A stretch of 64,000 nt of DNA from Pseudomonas sp. MWU15-20650 (GCF_023242475.1 NZ_JALJFG010000011.1:62001-126000); one strand, 5' to 3'; counted from the stretch's first letter, positions 46,940-56,651 are shown. Numbers and translations: made by a program. Notes: generated from the sequence alone by a model not told the origin.

Positions 46940-48256
46940 TCACCGGTAAATAAACCGGTTGACCACCCCCTCCAGCATCTCCTGTCGGCCACTCACGGCC
47001 TGCGGGTTCAGTTCATGGGCAAACGCATGTTCGGCCAGCGACTCCAGGCTGAACTCTCCGGCCAGCACAGCTTGGCCCAGCGGCTGCTGCCAGCCGGCAT
47101 AGCGCTGGTCCTTGAACTGCTGCAACTGGTCGTTTTGCACCATTGCCGCCGCACGTTCGAGTGCCAGGGCGAGTACATCCATGGCGGCCACATGCCCGTG
47201 GAACAAGTCCACCTCGTCCAGGCTCTGGCGCCGCACCTTGGAGTCGAAGTTATAGCCGCCGTTCTTGAAGCCCCCGGCCTTGAGGATTTCATAGGTGGCC
47301 AGGGTCATCTCCTCGACGCTGTTGGGGAACTGGTCAGTGTCCCAGCCGTTCTGCGGGTCACCGCGGTTGGCATCGATGCTGCCGAAGATCCCCAGCGACA
47401 CGGCGGTGGCGATCTCATGATGAAAACTGTGCCCGGCCAATGTTGCGTGGTTGGCCTCGATATTTACCTTGATCTCCTGCTCCAGGCCGTACTCATGCAG
47501 GAAGCCGAACACCGTGGCGCTGTCGTAATCGTACTGGTGCTTGGTCGGCTCCTGGGGTTTGGGCTCAATCAGCAGGTCGCCCTTGAAACCGATCTTGTGC
47601 TTGTGCTCCACCACCATGCGCATAAAGCGTCCGAGCTGCTCGCGCTCGCGCTTGAGGTCGGTGTTGAGCAAGGTTTCATAGCCCTCGCGACCGCCCCACA
47701 GCACATAGTTGGCACCCTTGAGCCGCAGGGTGGCATTCATCGCACTGAACACCTGGGCGGCAGCGAAGGCGAACACTTGCGGGTCCGGGTTGCTCGCGGC
47801 CCCGGCGGCAAAGCGCGGGTTGCTGAAACAGTTGGCGGTGCCCCACAGCAACTGGATGCCGGTCTGTTCTTGATGACGCTCCAGGTGATCGACCATCTGT
47901 GCAAAGTGGTTGCGATACTCCTTGAGCGAGCTGCCCTCCGGTGCCACATCGGTGTCGTGAAAGCTGTAGTAGTCGATGCCCAGCTTGGAGAAAAACTCAA
48001 AGGCGGCCTGCGCCTTGCCGATCGCCAACTCCATCGGGTCGCCACTGCGCTGCCATGGGCGCTTGAAGGTGCCCATGCCAAACATATCCGCCCCCGGCCA
48101 CACCAAGGTATGCCAATAACAAGCGGCCATGCGCAGGTGTTCACGCATGGGTTTGCCGAGGATCAGCTTGTTGGCGTCGTAGTGACGAAAGGCGAGGGCG
48201 GAGTCGCTGTCGGGACCTTCGAAGCGAACCTTGTCGACACCGGGGAAGTACGGCAT
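46940..48256 (-). CDS. xylA: Xylose isomerase
   Basis: This 438-residue TIM-barrel enzyme converts D-xylose to D-xylulose. Active-site segments are [12 protein letters not shown] (catalytic His/Asp), [13 protein letters not shown] (metal-ligand Glu), [15 protein letters not shown] and [20 protein letters not shown] 48256 gives the usual length. It is the first gene of the minus-strand xyl set and faces xylR. No xylulokinase gene is present within the window. Confidence 0.95.
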   Translation of the reverse strand: MPYFPGVDKVRFEGPDSDSALAFRHYDANKLILGKPMREHLRMAACYWHTLVWPGADMFGMGTFKRPWQRSGDPMELAIGKAQAAFEFFSKLGIDYYSFHDTDVAPEGSSLKEYRNHFAQMVDHLERHQEQTGIQLLWGTANCFSNPRFAAGAASNPDPQVFAFAAAQVFSAMNATLRLKGANYVLWGGREGYETLLNTDLKREREQLGRFMRMVVEHKHKIGFKGDLLIEPKPQEPTKHQYDYDSATVFGFLHEYGLEQEIKVNIEANHATLAGHSFHHEIATAVSLGIFGSIDANRGDPQNGWDTDQFPNSVEEMTLATYEILKAGGFKNGGYNFDSKVRRQSLDEVDLFHGHVAAMDVLALALERAAAMVQNDQLQQFKDQRYAGWQQPLGQAVLAGEFSLESLAEHAFAHELNPQAVSGRQEMLEGVVNRFIYR

Positions 48257-48322
48257 GGCGTTTTCCTTATTGTTCTTGGCGGTGTCTGGATACTAGCAAC
48301 GGCACCTGGGCTGCTGATTATG

Positions 48323-48349
48323 AAAATCACCAAGGTGTAGTGCGATTTT
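48323..48349. promoter_or_regulatory. Compound inverted repeat in the xylA-xylR gap
   Basis: AAAATC (48323-48328) and GATTTT (48344-48349) face each other around CACCAAGGTG (48328-48337), itself a near-perfect dyad. The 139-base gap separates the divergent xylA and xylR starts, so an XylR-binding site is expected here. Assignment is inferred from position only. Confidence 0.4.
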
Positions 48350-48395
48350 GTGCAGTGAGGTCTAGTCTGTCCCGACCGGCCCCAGGACAAAAACA

Positions 48396-49571
48396 ATGAA
48401 AACCCTACCGCCCGTGCACCGCATTGCCTTGCTCTTCAACGGCAGCAAAATCTACGACCGTGGCATCATCACCGGCATTGGCAATTACCTGAGCAGCACC
48501 CGCGCGTCCTGGGACCTGTTCCTGGAAGAGGATTTTCTCTGCCGCCTGCGCGGTATCGAGCGTTGGCAGGGCGACGGCATCATTGCTGACTTCGATGACC
48601 CGCTGATTGGCGAGGCGCTGGCCGGGAGCAAGCTGCCGGTGGTGGCGGTGGGTGGTTCCTATGAAGACGCAAGCGCGTACCCCAGGGGCATTCCCTATGT
48701 GGCCACCGATAACCACGCCTTGATGAAGCTGGCCTACGAGCATTTGATCGAGGCCGGGCTGACACGCTTTGCCTGTTTCAGCCTACCCGAAGCCCAAGCC
48801 AATCGCTGGGCCCAGGAGCGCGAGAAAGCCTTTCGCCGCTTGATGCAGCGCGATGGTTTGCAGGTGCAGATCTATCGCGGTTTGGGCACCAGCGCACCGT
48901 TGTGGGACAGCGCGGTGGAGCAGCAGATTGCCTGGCTGCACAGCCTGCCCAAGCCTATCGGCATTGTCGCGGTTACCGATGCCCGCGCCCGACAGTTGCT
49001 GCAGGCTTGCCTGACGGCGGGCATTGCGGTGCCGGAAGAGGTCGCCTTGATCGGCATCGACAACGACCCGCTGACCCGCACCCTGACGCGGGTGCCGCTG
49101 AGTTCGGTGATCCAGGGCACCGAGACCATGGGCCGTACCGCCGCGGCCTTGCTGCACCAGATGCTGCATGGCAAGCCCTGTACCGGCACGCAGGTGCTGG
49201 TGCCGCCGGACGCCATCAACGTGCAAGCCTCCAGCCTGCATCAGCCCCTGGGCAACCCCTACGTGATGCAGGCGTTGCTGTTTATCCGGCAGTACGCTTG
49301 CCAGGGCATCAAGACCGACCAGGTCGCCGCCTATGTCGGTGTCTCACGCTCCTCGCTGGAAGCGCACTTTCGCAAGGTGCGCGGGTGCAGCGTGCATGAC
49401 GAGATCCTGCGTTTCAAACTGGCGGCTGCCGCCAAGGGTCTGGAGAACCACGCGCTGGCGATTGCCGATATTGCTCAGAGCTGTGGGTTCAAGTCGGCGC
49501 AATACCTGCACGCGGTGTTTCGTCGCGAATTCGGTTGTACGCCGAGGCAATACCAGCAGGGCAGCGCTTAG
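48396..49571 (+). CDS. xylR: Xylose operon activator, XylR (periplasmic-binding-like + AraC domain)
   Basis: This 391-residue regulator has an N-terminal sugar-binding domain of LacI-type fold (about 8-270; ALLFNGSKIYDRGIITGIGNYL at the start) and a C-terminal AraC helix-turn-helix (about 285-390; VAAYVGVSRSSLEAHFRK and IAQSCGFKSAQYLHAVFRREFG). It is divergent from xylA and should activate xylAFGH with xylose. ATG 48396. It overlaps the oprB stop by four bases on the other strand. Confidence 0.94.
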   Translation: MKTLPPVHRIALLFNGSKIYDRGIITGIGNYLSSTRASWDLFLEEDFLCRLRGIERWQGDGIIADFDDPLIGEALAGSKLPVVAVGGSYEDASAYPRGIPYVATDNHALMKLAYEHLIEAGLTRFACFSLPEAQANRWAQEREKAFRRLMQRDGLQVQIYRGLGTSAPLWDSAVEQQIAWLHSLPKPIGIVAVTDARARQLLQACLTAGIAVPEEVALIGIDNDPLTRTLTRVPLSSVIQGTETMGRTAAALLHQMLHGKPCTGTQVLVPPDAINVQASSLHQPLGNPYVMQALLFIRQYACQGIKTDQVAAYVGVSRSSLEAHFRKVRGCSVHDEILRFKLAAAAKGLENHALAIADIAQSCGFKSAQYLHAVFRREFGCTPRQYQQGSA

Positions 49572-50833
49572 AACACTGCCTTGACCTGCAAACCGAGCAC
49601 CAGCGCGTTGTCGATGTTCTCCCCGGAAAACGCTCCCGGTTCGATGATGTATTGCACATCCGGGCGCAACGTCAGCCACGGTGTGGCCTGGTAGCCATAG
49701 CTGAGCTCGATGAGCTGTTCGGCATTGTTCAGGTTGGGGTAGTCGGTACCTGCGTTGAACGCCGCCAATTCCTGCACCTCACGGCTGCGCGGGTTCGGTA
49801 CCGCGCGGCCATAACCCAGGGCGACGGTATCGCGCGGGCGGCCTTCGAAGGGCTTGTACAACACCACGCCTGCGCCATACCACCGGCTGAACGGCGAGGC
49901 CGCTTCGCTGGCGGCGGAGTACTGGCCGAAAGCGTGCAGCACGCGGCCAGACGAGGACGTGGACGCCCACACGGCCTGGTCGATCAACAGGTAGTGACCA
50001 CCGCGGCCATTCACCTTTTTGTCGCTGTCGATGCGTTTCACGTCGGAGCTGTCGTAGTAATACCCCAGCTTGTACTCACCCGGCAGGGGGCCGGCGTGTT
50101 TGTAGACCAGCTCGATCGGCACCACGGTGCCGGTGGTACGTTTCGGGTCCAGATGCCAGGCGCGGCTGGAGTTGCCGTTGCTGTCCGGGTCGACATTGAA
50201 CGCCGCTACACGCAATTGCCAGGACGGTGAAAAATCGTATTTCACCCGGGCCCCGAGGCGGGCGTTGGGGTAGTTGGTCCAACCGCTGCCGCCGGACATG
50301 TTCAGCGGGTGCCCGCAGAAACCGGCGTTCATGAAGTTGCACAGGATGCCGCTGTCGAGGCCGCCGAGGTCATTGCCCATGGCCATGTAGCCCAGCTTGA
50401 CGTTCAGCGCCGGGGTGAACAGCGTGCGCTCATAGCTCAGTTCGGTGAGGCGGGTATAGAGGCCGCCATAGTTTTCCTGGATCGGCAGGCGGTTGCCCAC
50501 CAGGTCTTCGGAGGCGCTGGTGCCGCGGCGGTCGTTGATCGTCAGCTGGATACGGTCGCCATGGTTCAGGCCGTACAGCTTGCCCAGGTCGAACTGTACG
50601 CCGAGTTTGATGTTTTGCGAGTAACGCGCCGCGCGGTGCAGGCCGCCGTCGGCGTTGTAGGCGGTTTCGCCGCTGTAGTCGCCGGTAAAGCGGATGCCTT
50701 GCTCGTCGAGTTCACGGCGCAGGCCGCCCCAGTCGCCGGTCAGGGTGGTGTCGTCGGCTTGGACGGGGAGGGCAGCAGCAAGGGCCAGGCCCAGCATCAG
50801 GCGCCCAAAAGACAGATGAGAAGTTGGGGTCAT
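49568..50833 (-). CDS. oprB: Carbohydrate-selective porin
   Basis: This 421-residue outer-membrane porin has a signal peptide (about 1-28, ending in PVQA) and an OprB-type barrel. The barrel opens with LTGDWGGLRRELDEQGIRF, the family hallmark, and ends in a terminal phenylalanine (QVKAVF). The start is ATG 50833; six more codons are open upstream. It follows gcd by 56 bases on the same strand, a pairing common in Pseudomonas for glucose uptake and periplasmic oxidation. Confidence 0.93.
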   Translation of the reverse strand: MTPTSHLSFGRLMLGLALAAALPVQADDTTLTGDWGGLRRELDEQGIRFTGDYSGETAYNADGGLHRAARYSQNIKLGVQFDLGKLYGLNHGDRIQLTINDRRGTSASEDLVGNRLPIQENYGGLYTRLTELSYERTLFTPALNVKLGYMAMGNDLGGLDSGILCNFMNAGFCGHPLNMSGGSGWTNYPNARLGARVKYDFSPSWQLRVAAFNVDPDSNGNSSRAWHLDPKRTTGTVVPIELVYKHAGPLPGEYKLGYYYDSSDVKRIDSDKKVNGRGGHYLLIDQAVWASTSSSGRVLHAFGQYSAASEAASPFSRWYGAGVVLYKPFEGRPRDTVALGYGRAVPNPRSREVQELAAFNAGTDYPNLNNAEQLIELSYGYQATPWLTLRPDVQYIIEPGAFSGENIDNALVLGLQVKAVF

Positions 50834-50889
50834 GCGGGATTTTCCAAACACAAAGCGCGGTGCGGGAGCACCGCGCGAACAGAGGGGGG

Positions 50890-53298
50890 TTACGGCAGGG
50901 CGTAGGCGATGACGTAGTCGCCACGGTCGGTGGACTGGCGGGCGCCGCCGGCGGTGATGACGATGTATTGCTTGCCGGTTTTCGGCGACACGTAGGTCAT
51001 CGGGCCGCCCTGGCTGCCCACCGGCAGGCGGGCTTTCCAGATTTCATCACCGTTGCCGCTGTTGAAGGCGCGCAGGTAGAAATCCTGGGTGCCGGCGATA
51101 AAGATCAAACCGCCCTGGGTCGACAGCGTACCGCCGAGCGTCGGCAGGCCGATCTTGATCGGCAGGTGCATGCGGATGCCCAGGGGGCCGGTGTCTTCAA
51201 CGGTGCCCACCGGGACTTGCCAGGCGACCTTTTGCGTCTTCATGTCGATGGCGGTCAGGGTGCCGAACGGCGGAGCCTGGCACGGGATGCCGGCCACCGA
51301 CAGGAAGCGGTTTTTGTTCACCGCATACGGCGTGCCCTTGAGCGGTACGGCGCCCATGCCGGTGTTCAGCGCTTCGCCACCGGAAGACGCCTGGGCCTTG
51401 TTCTGCGAGGGAATCATCTGGATCCACAGGCCCAGGCGCATGTCGTTGACGAAGATAAAGCCATGCACCGGGTCGGTGGAAATACTGCCCCAGTTCATAC
51501 CGCCCAGGGAGCCCGGGAAGCTCAGCGACTTGTCGGTGCCCGGCGCAGTGTACAAGCCGTCGTAGCGCATGCCCTTGAAGTCGATGCGGCACAGCAACTG
51601 GTCGTACGGCGTGGCGCCCCACATGTCCGACTCGCTCAGGGTTTGCGCGCCGATCTGTGGCATGCCCACGGATTTAGGCTGGGTCAGCGAGTAAGGTTCG
51701 TTGGGAATGTTCGCCGCCTTGACCGGCACTTCCTGCACGTCGGTCAGCGGCTTGCCGGTGGTGCGGTCGAGCACGTAGATCTGCCCGGCCTTGGTGCCGA
51801 TCACCACCGCAGGTACGGCCTTGTCGCTGCCCGGCGGGGTGAAGTCGATCAGGCTCGGCTGCATCGGCAGGTCGAAGTCCCACAGGTCGTTGTGGACGGT
51901 CTGGTACACCCATTTTTCCGCGCCGGTAGAGGCGTCGAGTGCCAGTACCGAGGCGCCGTATTTGTGGTTGAGCTGGGTGCGCTCCACGCCATAGATGTCG
52001 GTGGAGGAGCTGCCCATCGGCAGGAAGACGGTATTCATCAACGGGTCATACGACATCGGCGCCCAGCTGTTGGGCGTGCTGCGCACATAGGTGCTGCCCG
52101 CTGCAGGGGCGTGCTTGTCTTCTGGGTTGCCCGGGTCGAAGGCCCAGCGCATTTGGCCGCTGATCACGTCGAAACCACGGATCACGCCGCCCGGCATATC
52201 GGTTTGTACGTTATCCGCCACGCGCCCGCCAACCACCACGGTAGTGCCGGCGATCAAGGGGGCGGAGGACAGTTGGTAGTAGCTGTCCGGCACATCGCCC
52301 AGGCCGGCTTTGAGGTCCACCTGGCCGTGGGTGCCGAAGTCTTCGCAGAATTTACCGGTGTCGGCATCCACGGCGATCAGGCGCGCATCAATGGTGTTGG
52401 TCAGCAGACGGCGCTGGCATTGCGCACCGGCCGGCACGCTGGCGGCAATGATCGGCGAGCTGTTGGGTTGGGTTGGCTGGGCAATCGGCGCGGTGGCGTC
52501 GAAATACGCCATGCCACGGCAACGTTGCCAGACGGCCGACTTGGCGTTGACCTCGTTCTTCCACAGCTCTTTGCCGGTGTCGGCGTCCAGTGCGATCAGG
52601 TTGTTGTGCGGGGTGCAGATGAACACCTTGTTGCCGATCTGCAGGGGCGTCAGTTGGTCTTCGGCACCGTTGCCGTCGCTGATGGCCACGTCGCCGGTGT
52701 GGTAGGTCCAGGCGACTTTGAGTTTATTCACGCTGTCGCGGTTGATCTGGTCCAGCGCAGCGAAGCGGCTGCCACCTTCGGTGTTGCCGTAGTGCGCCCA
52801 GTCTTTCTGTGCATCGGCTGCCGCCACGGGCGTGATGCCGGGGCCTTTGCCGGTCGGCGCCACGCTGGGGTGGGCGACAAACATATTGCCTGCGGCCACC
52901 GCCACGCCCACTGCCAAGACGGCGGCGATGCCATAGGCGCCGCGTGCAGGTCGGCCGACCAGCAGCGGGTACACCAGTGCGACCACCAGGCCGATCACGG
53001 CAAACATGAACAAGCGCGAGAACAGCGGCCAGAACACCAGGCCCACGTCCGCCAACGCCCAGATGGCCGTGCCCACCAGAAAGGCCGCGAACAGCCACGC
53101 GCCAGTCGGTTTGCGCCGGGCAATCAACAGGCCGGAAACGGCCATCGCCACACCGCCCGTCAGGAAGTACCAGGAACCGCCCAGGCTGACCAGTTTGGCG
53201 CCGCCAACGGCCAGGGCTACGCCGAGCAGGGCAATGACGATGCCCAGGCCCAGCAGGAGAAATCTTGAGGCGCCAGCGGCGCGCGATGCTCTTTTCAT
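50890..53298 (-). CDS. gcd: Membrane-bound PQQ-dependent glucose dehydrogenase
   Basis: This 802-residue quinoprotein oxidises glucose (and some other aldoses) to the lactone in the periplasm and passes electrons to ubiquinone. Five hydrophobic helices in the first ~140 residues anchor it. The rest is a PQQ beta-propeller with DWAHYGNTEGGSRFAALDQIN, ALDADTGKELW and GGMNWGSISTDP. The length matches the family (about 800). It starts at ATG 53298 and forms a unit with oprB. Confidence 0.95.
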   Translation of the reverse strand: MKRASRAAGASRFLLLGLGIVIALLGVALAVGGAKLVSLGGSWYFLTGGVAMAVSGLLIARRKPTGAWLFAAFLVGTAIWALADVGLVFWPLFSRLFMFAVIGLVVALVYPLLVGRPARGAYGIAAVLAVGVAVAAGNMFVAHPSVAPTGKGPGITPVAAADAQKDWAHYGNTEGGSRFAALDQINRDSVNKLKVAWTYHTGDVAISDGNGAEDQLTPLQIGNKVFICTPHNNLIALDADTGKELWKNEVNAKSAVWQRCRGMAYFDATAPIAQPTQPNSSPIIAASVPAGAQCQRRLLTNTIDARLIAVDADTGKFCEDFGTHGQVDLKAGLGDVPDSYYQLSSAPLIAGTTVVVGGRVADNVQTDMPGGVIRGFDVISGQMRWAFDPGNPEDKHAPAAGSTYVRSTPNSWAPMSYDPLMNTVFLPMGSSSTDIYGVERTQLNHKYGASVLALDASTGAEKWVYQTVHNDLWDFDLPMQPSLIDFTPPGSDKAVPAVVIGTKAGQIYVLDRTTGKPLTDVQEVPVKAANIPNEPYSLTQPKSVGMPQIGAQTLSESDMWGATPYDQLLCRIDFKGMRYDGLYTAPGTDKSLSFPGSLGGMNWGSISTDPVHGFIFVNDMRLGLWIQMIPSQNKAQASSGGEALNTGMGAVPLKGTPYAVNKNRFLSVAGIPCQAPPFGTLTAIDMKTQKVAWQVPVGTVEDTGPLGIRMHLPIKIGLPTLGGTLSTQGGLIFIAGTQDFYLRAFNSGNGDEIWKARLPVGSQGGPMTYVSPKTGKQYIVITAGGARQSTDRGDYVIAYALP

Positions 53299-53767
53299 GT
53301 CGACAGGACTCGAGGGTGAGAGGGCAAAGACGCGATTTTAGCAACATAAGTAACCAGTTAGTACATTGTGCTGCGTAATAGTCTTTTACACCCTGAGCGA
53401 CGATCGCTCAGATTCACAAGCCCCTGAGTCCACGCCAAGGCATAGCGCTGCATCGACTGCAGATTCTTCTCGATGGTTTCGCAAATGGTTTCCATCGGCA
53501 TGTGGCGAAAGGTTCGAGGGTCATCTGTTTGGCGCCATTCATAGGTTGTTTGAAAACGGGTTGTGCGCGCCGCTATTTCAGCAAGTGCAATGCGCAGCTA
53601 TTAGCAACTAGCGCCACAAGTGCAGTTGGAACAACTTTGGTAGCGTTGCTGTGCTGCGCGGCAATCACTGTACATTGGGTTCTAAGGCAAAGCGCCAGTA
53701 CTGGCTGTTTACGACGTGGATGGTTTCGGGACCTGACTGCGTGAAGTGTGTAGTCGAGATCAGTGGA
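53299..53767. other. 469-base stretch upstream of gcd and of the putative regulator gene
   Basis: I see no protein-coding gene with a ribosome site here, although one frame is open from a GTG at 53651 into the following gene. It holds the 19-base dyad at 53393-53411 and a short dyad TAACCAGTTA near 53351. The base composition is lower in GC than in neighbouring genes. It should contain the promoters of gcd (minus) and of the next plus-strand gene. Confidence 0.55.
53393..53411. promoter_or_regulatory. Perfect 8-bp dyad CTGAGCGA-CGA-TCGCTCAG upstream of gcd
   Basis: The arms are exact reverse complements around three bases, the geometry of a TetR- or GntR-type operator. It lies 95 bases upstream of the gcd start codon and 357 bases before the chosen start of the plus-strand gene. 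It has no T-run, so it is not a terminator. The repressor is unknown. Confidence 0.5.
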
Positions 53768-54658
53768 ATGGAGTTGGTTGATCAGGGCTCTTGCATGCGC
53801 GTCAGTTCGTTAAAGTTGGATATCGGTAGTACCGCAAAAGCAATTGAGCGCCATAAGGACTTTGAATGTTGCATTCGTACGCATTACCAGATTCTTCTTG
53901 GCCCCTATTCAAAGCGGCCCTTTTTCTACAAGAGCACATTGAAACACAGCCGTTTGATGGTCTCCTTTGCCCTCCTGAGTGAGTACTTTTCCAAACCTAC
54001 CGCTTTGCTTTGCGACGTGAAGGCTTTGTGTGTGGCACGCAGGTATTGCTCGAGAAACAGCCTGGAGTCGATCTTTATGCTGTTCAGGGCGCTGGGGTTC
54101 ATGGCCATCGACGCGCACCCGGAGGACGGCCGTTTCAGGGTATACGCGCCGTCGGATGAGGCCTGTCGTGAAGTGCGGCTGATGCTTACCTCCATTACCG
54201 ACTCACTGGCGCTGATGTGCCCAGAGAAGGATCTGTTTCGCAAAATGCGCAAGATGGAAGACCGAGCGTTCCTCAGCCTTTACTTCAAAGGCTTCGCGCA
54301 GATCCTGGCCGATGACCTGATGGTGGATGTGCTGCAGCCTGATTGCTATTGGCTGGTGAAGAAAGACGCAGGGCATCTGTTGATGCTGGCGATTTACAAC
54401 GATGCGTTTGCGCCGGAAAACGGCCGGGTAACCTTCAAGTCGTCTTCTTATCTTGCGCTTGCCCAGCAGCTGTCAGTGTCGAAAACCCACGTTATTCGAA
54501 TGGTCCGGGAGGGCGTCCAGAAAGGCTATTTTAAAGTTCACCCCAAAAAACAGCTGGAAGTGCTGCCGGCTTTCGTCCGCCTGGTAAGGCGGTTTATGGC
54601 GTTTTCATTTGCAGTCGGCTTGCATGCGGTTGAACGGGGTCAGAGGGATGCCTGCTAA
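53768..54658 (+). CDS. Unknown protein with a possible C-terminal helix-turn-helix
   Basis: I do not recognise this ~296-residue protein. A segment near the end (YLALAQQLSVSKTHVIRMV, then GVQKGYF) reads like a winged helix, suggesting a regulator. The rest is helical, with seven cysteines in the first half (for example CCIRTHYQILLG, LLCDVKALCVARRYCS). The start is uncertain: ATG 53768 or ATG 53795, each with a weak upstream site; the frame is open back to GTG 53651. It overlaps the diguanylate cyclase gene by 11 bases, so the two are probably one unit. Confidence 0.7.
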   Translation: MELVDQGSCMRVSSLKLDIGSTAKAIERHKDFECCIRTHYQILLGPYSKRPFFYKSTLKHSRLMVSFALLSEYFSKPTALLCDVKALCVARRYCSRNSLESIFMLFRALGFMAIDAHPEDGRFRVYAPSDEACREVRLMLTSITDSLALMCPEKDLFRKMRKMEDRAFLSLYFKGFAQILADDLMVDVLQPDCYWLVKKDAGHLLMLAIYNDAFAPENGRVTFKSSSYLALAQQLSVSKTHVIRMVREGVQKGYFKVHPKKQLEVLPAFVRLVRRFMAFSFAVGLHAVERGQRDAC

Positions 54659-55688
54659 CTTGAAACTAAGACCCCGAATGCGCAGGCTGCTGTCGCCTGC
54701 CGTCACTCAGGCCGAGGTGATAGGCATTATTAGCTGGGTGGGCGTGTTGTTGCTCCACCCGGCCATCGAACTGGGCATTTATGTAGCGACGATTACCCTG
54801 TGCCTGTTGGCGGTGTGCCGGTTTCACCACCGTACCGCTAATTTTTTCATGTGGCGGGCACTGGGTGTTATCTATGTTGTGCTGCTGACGGTCGGTTTTG
54901 CCTTTGTCCTGCGAATGCACGAGGAATTGCGCATCTTTGGCTTACCGCTGGCCATCATCTTGGTGATCAGCAGCGCCATCTTGTTTATCAGTGTCCGGGA
55001 TTATCTGGTATGCGCTGCGCTGGTCTGGTTGATTTTTTGGCCGTGCATACCGACGGATAGTTACGGCGACGCACAGATCTATCTGTTTATTTTCTGCGCC
55101 GCGTCGGTGTGCATCGGCTTTATCTTGAGTTTTTCCTATTTGAAGAACTTGCGCTCGGTATTGCTGGTAGAAAGTGAGTTTCGCGAATTGGCGGAGACGG
55201 ACTATTTGACCTCCATCCTCAACCGACGAGCCTTCATGCAGGGGTTTGATGCGCTGATCGCCAATGGCCACAGCGGCTACTTCATGATGCTGGATATCGA
55301 CAGTTTCAAACTCAAAAATGACCGGTATGGCCACGATGTGGGCGACAAGATTCTACGGGCAATGGCCACCTGCCTGAAAACCACCAAGGGCAGCCATAGT
55401 TTCGGCAGGATCGGTGGGGAAGAGTTTGGCGTGTTGTTATTGGGTGATGACCCGGCATTCGCCTGCGATTTCGCCCTGGCGTTGTTGCAGGCGATCCGGA
55501 GCAGTGTCGCCGCGCCGCACAACTACACCTGCAGTGCGGGAATAGCGCGTTTTGCGGTCGGGGCCGAGATGTCCGCGGTGCTCAAGAACGCCGACAGGAA
55601 CCTGTATGGCGCCAAGCAGAACGGCAAGGATCGCGTGTATCTGGAGGGCAAGCGTGTCGATCCGCAGCGCTGTGCAACCACCCAATGA
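54648..55688 (+). CDS. Membrane diguanylate cyclase with an intact GGEEF motif
   Basis: This 346-residue protein has about five to six transmembrane helices (residues about 20-170) and a GGDEF domain (about 190-340). The active-site motif is GGEEF (FGRIGGEEFGVLL) with DIDSFKLKNDRYGHDVGD, so it should make cyclic di-GMP. The inhibitory I-site, normally RxxD five residues before the motif, reads KGSH here and is missing. ATG 54648 overlaps the previous gene, and that overlap suggests the putative regulator controls or senses with it. The sensor ligand is unknown. Confidence 0.88.
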   Translation: MPANLKLRPRMRRLLSPAVTQAEVIGIISWVGVLLLHPAIELGIYVATITLCLLAVCRFHHRTANFFMWRALGVIYVVLLTVGFAFVLRMHEELRIFGLPLAIILVISSAILFISVRDYLVCAALVWLIFWPCIPTDSYGDAQIYLFIFCAASVCIGFILSFSYLKNLRSVLLVESEFRELAETDYLTSILNRRAFMQGFDALIANGHSGYFMMLDIDSFKLKNDRYGHDVGDKILRAMATCLKTTKGSHSFGRIGGEEFGVLLLGDDPAFACDFALALLQAIRSSVAAPHNYTCSAGIARFAVGAEMSAVLKNADRNLYGAKQNGKDRVYLEGKRVDPQRCATTQ

Positions 55689-55796
55689 ACGCACCTTGAC
55701 CGGCGCCGATCCGGACCTCGACACCGCCTGATTGCTCAGCGCGGCTGTACCCAGGTGGCTGAACGTTTGACGGCAGTCATATTCCCCTATGGCATT

Positions 55797-55816
55797 GCGA
55801 CAAGCCCGCTCGCCAC
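55797..55816. repeat. Isolated REP half (GCGACAAGCCCGCTCGCCAC)
   Basis: This matches one arm of the Pseudomonas REP type with GGCGAGCGGGCTTGTC on the other strand, but no partner arm is visible nearby. It lies 108 bases after the diguanylate cyclase gene. It is likely a decayed or single REP. Confidence 0.5.
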
Positions 55817-55928
55817 GACAGCCGATGGGCCACAGATTTTGCGTTCGACGATAATTGTGTAGATGCAGGTGGATGCGTTGCGGCGTGTGTTGCCCACCGC
55901 ACTGACCCAGTGAGCGTAAACGATGGGT

Positions 55929-56651
55929 TTACAGCGGTGTCAGCACATTCATCACCGTGTCCAGCGCCACCCGCGTGTCATCCAGTTGCACCAGCGACGC
56001 GTGCCGGGCGCCGAGGGCGTCGCGGTTCTGGATGGCGGTGAGGATCGCCTTGTGGCGCGGCAGGCTCAGGCCCTGGATGTCCGGGCGGCGGTTGGTGATG
56101 TTGATCGACTCGCGCAACGGCAGCGACAGCATGTTGCACATGTAGGCGAGCAGGTCATTGCGGGTGGCGTCGGCAATGGCGCGGTGGAAGTCCAGGTCGG
56201 CCTGCAGCAGCTCGTCATGGGTCTTGGCGGTTTCCATGCCCAGGTAGGCGTTCTCGATGGTGGCGATGTCTTCGTCGGTGGCCGTGGTCGCGGCCATCGC
56301 GGCGATTTCCGGTTCGAGGATGCGCCGCACGCCGGCCAGGGTGTTGAAAAATTCGCTGTGGGGCGTGGTCTGCATCAGCCAGGACAGCACGTCCGGGTCG
56401 AGCAAATGCCATTTCAAGCGCGGCCGCACCACCGCGCCCACCCGCGGTTTGGAATACACCAGGCCCTTGGCGCTGAGCACACGCGTCGCCTCGCGCAATA
56501 CCGAGCGGCTGACCTTGTACTCCTCGCACAGCGTGGCCTCCATGGGCAGGCGCTCCTCGGGCTTGAAGCGGCCGGAAACGATGTGCATGCCCAAGTCCTG
56601 AACGATCTGGGCATGCATGCTCTTGCGCGGCTTGGGCGGCTGGTGATCCAT
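55929..56651 (-). CDS. GntR/FadR-family regulator of arabinose catabolism
   Basis: This 240-residue repressor has an N-terminal winged helix (about 12-78; LCEEYKVSRSVLREATRVLSAKGL-like) and a C-terminal FCD domain (about 90-230). It is 48 bases from the arabinonate dehydratase gene on the same strand. Two copies of TnGTnnnACnA, the FadR-type operator pattern, lie in the gap upstream of that dehydratase and the MFS gene. It should therefore control the pathway, with an intermediate such as 2-keto-3-deoxyarabinonate as a plausible inducer. Confidence 0.88.
   Translation of the reverse strand: MDHQPPKPRKSMHAQIVQDLGMHIVSGRFKPEERLPMEATLCEEYKVSRSVLREATRVLSAKGLVYSKPRVGAVVRPRLKWHLLDPDVLSWLMQTTPHSEFFNTLAGVRRILEPEIAAMAATTATDEDIATIENAYLGMETAKTHDELLQADLDFHRAIADATRNDLLAYMCNMLSLPLRESINITNRRPDIQGLSLPRHKAILTAIQNRDALGARHASLVQLDDTRVALDTVMNVLTPL

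Noticed and set aside
46749-46943. N-terminal extension of xylF through the REP doublet
   Set aside because: The extension translates REP sequence, while the ATG at 46748 begins a standard signal peptide.
50824-53268. Plus-strand open frame of 814 codons opposite gcd
   Set aside because: It is fully antisense to the well-supported glucose dehydrogenase gene, has no recognisable domain and is rich in His, Arg and Gln, as expected for a GC-rich shadow frame.
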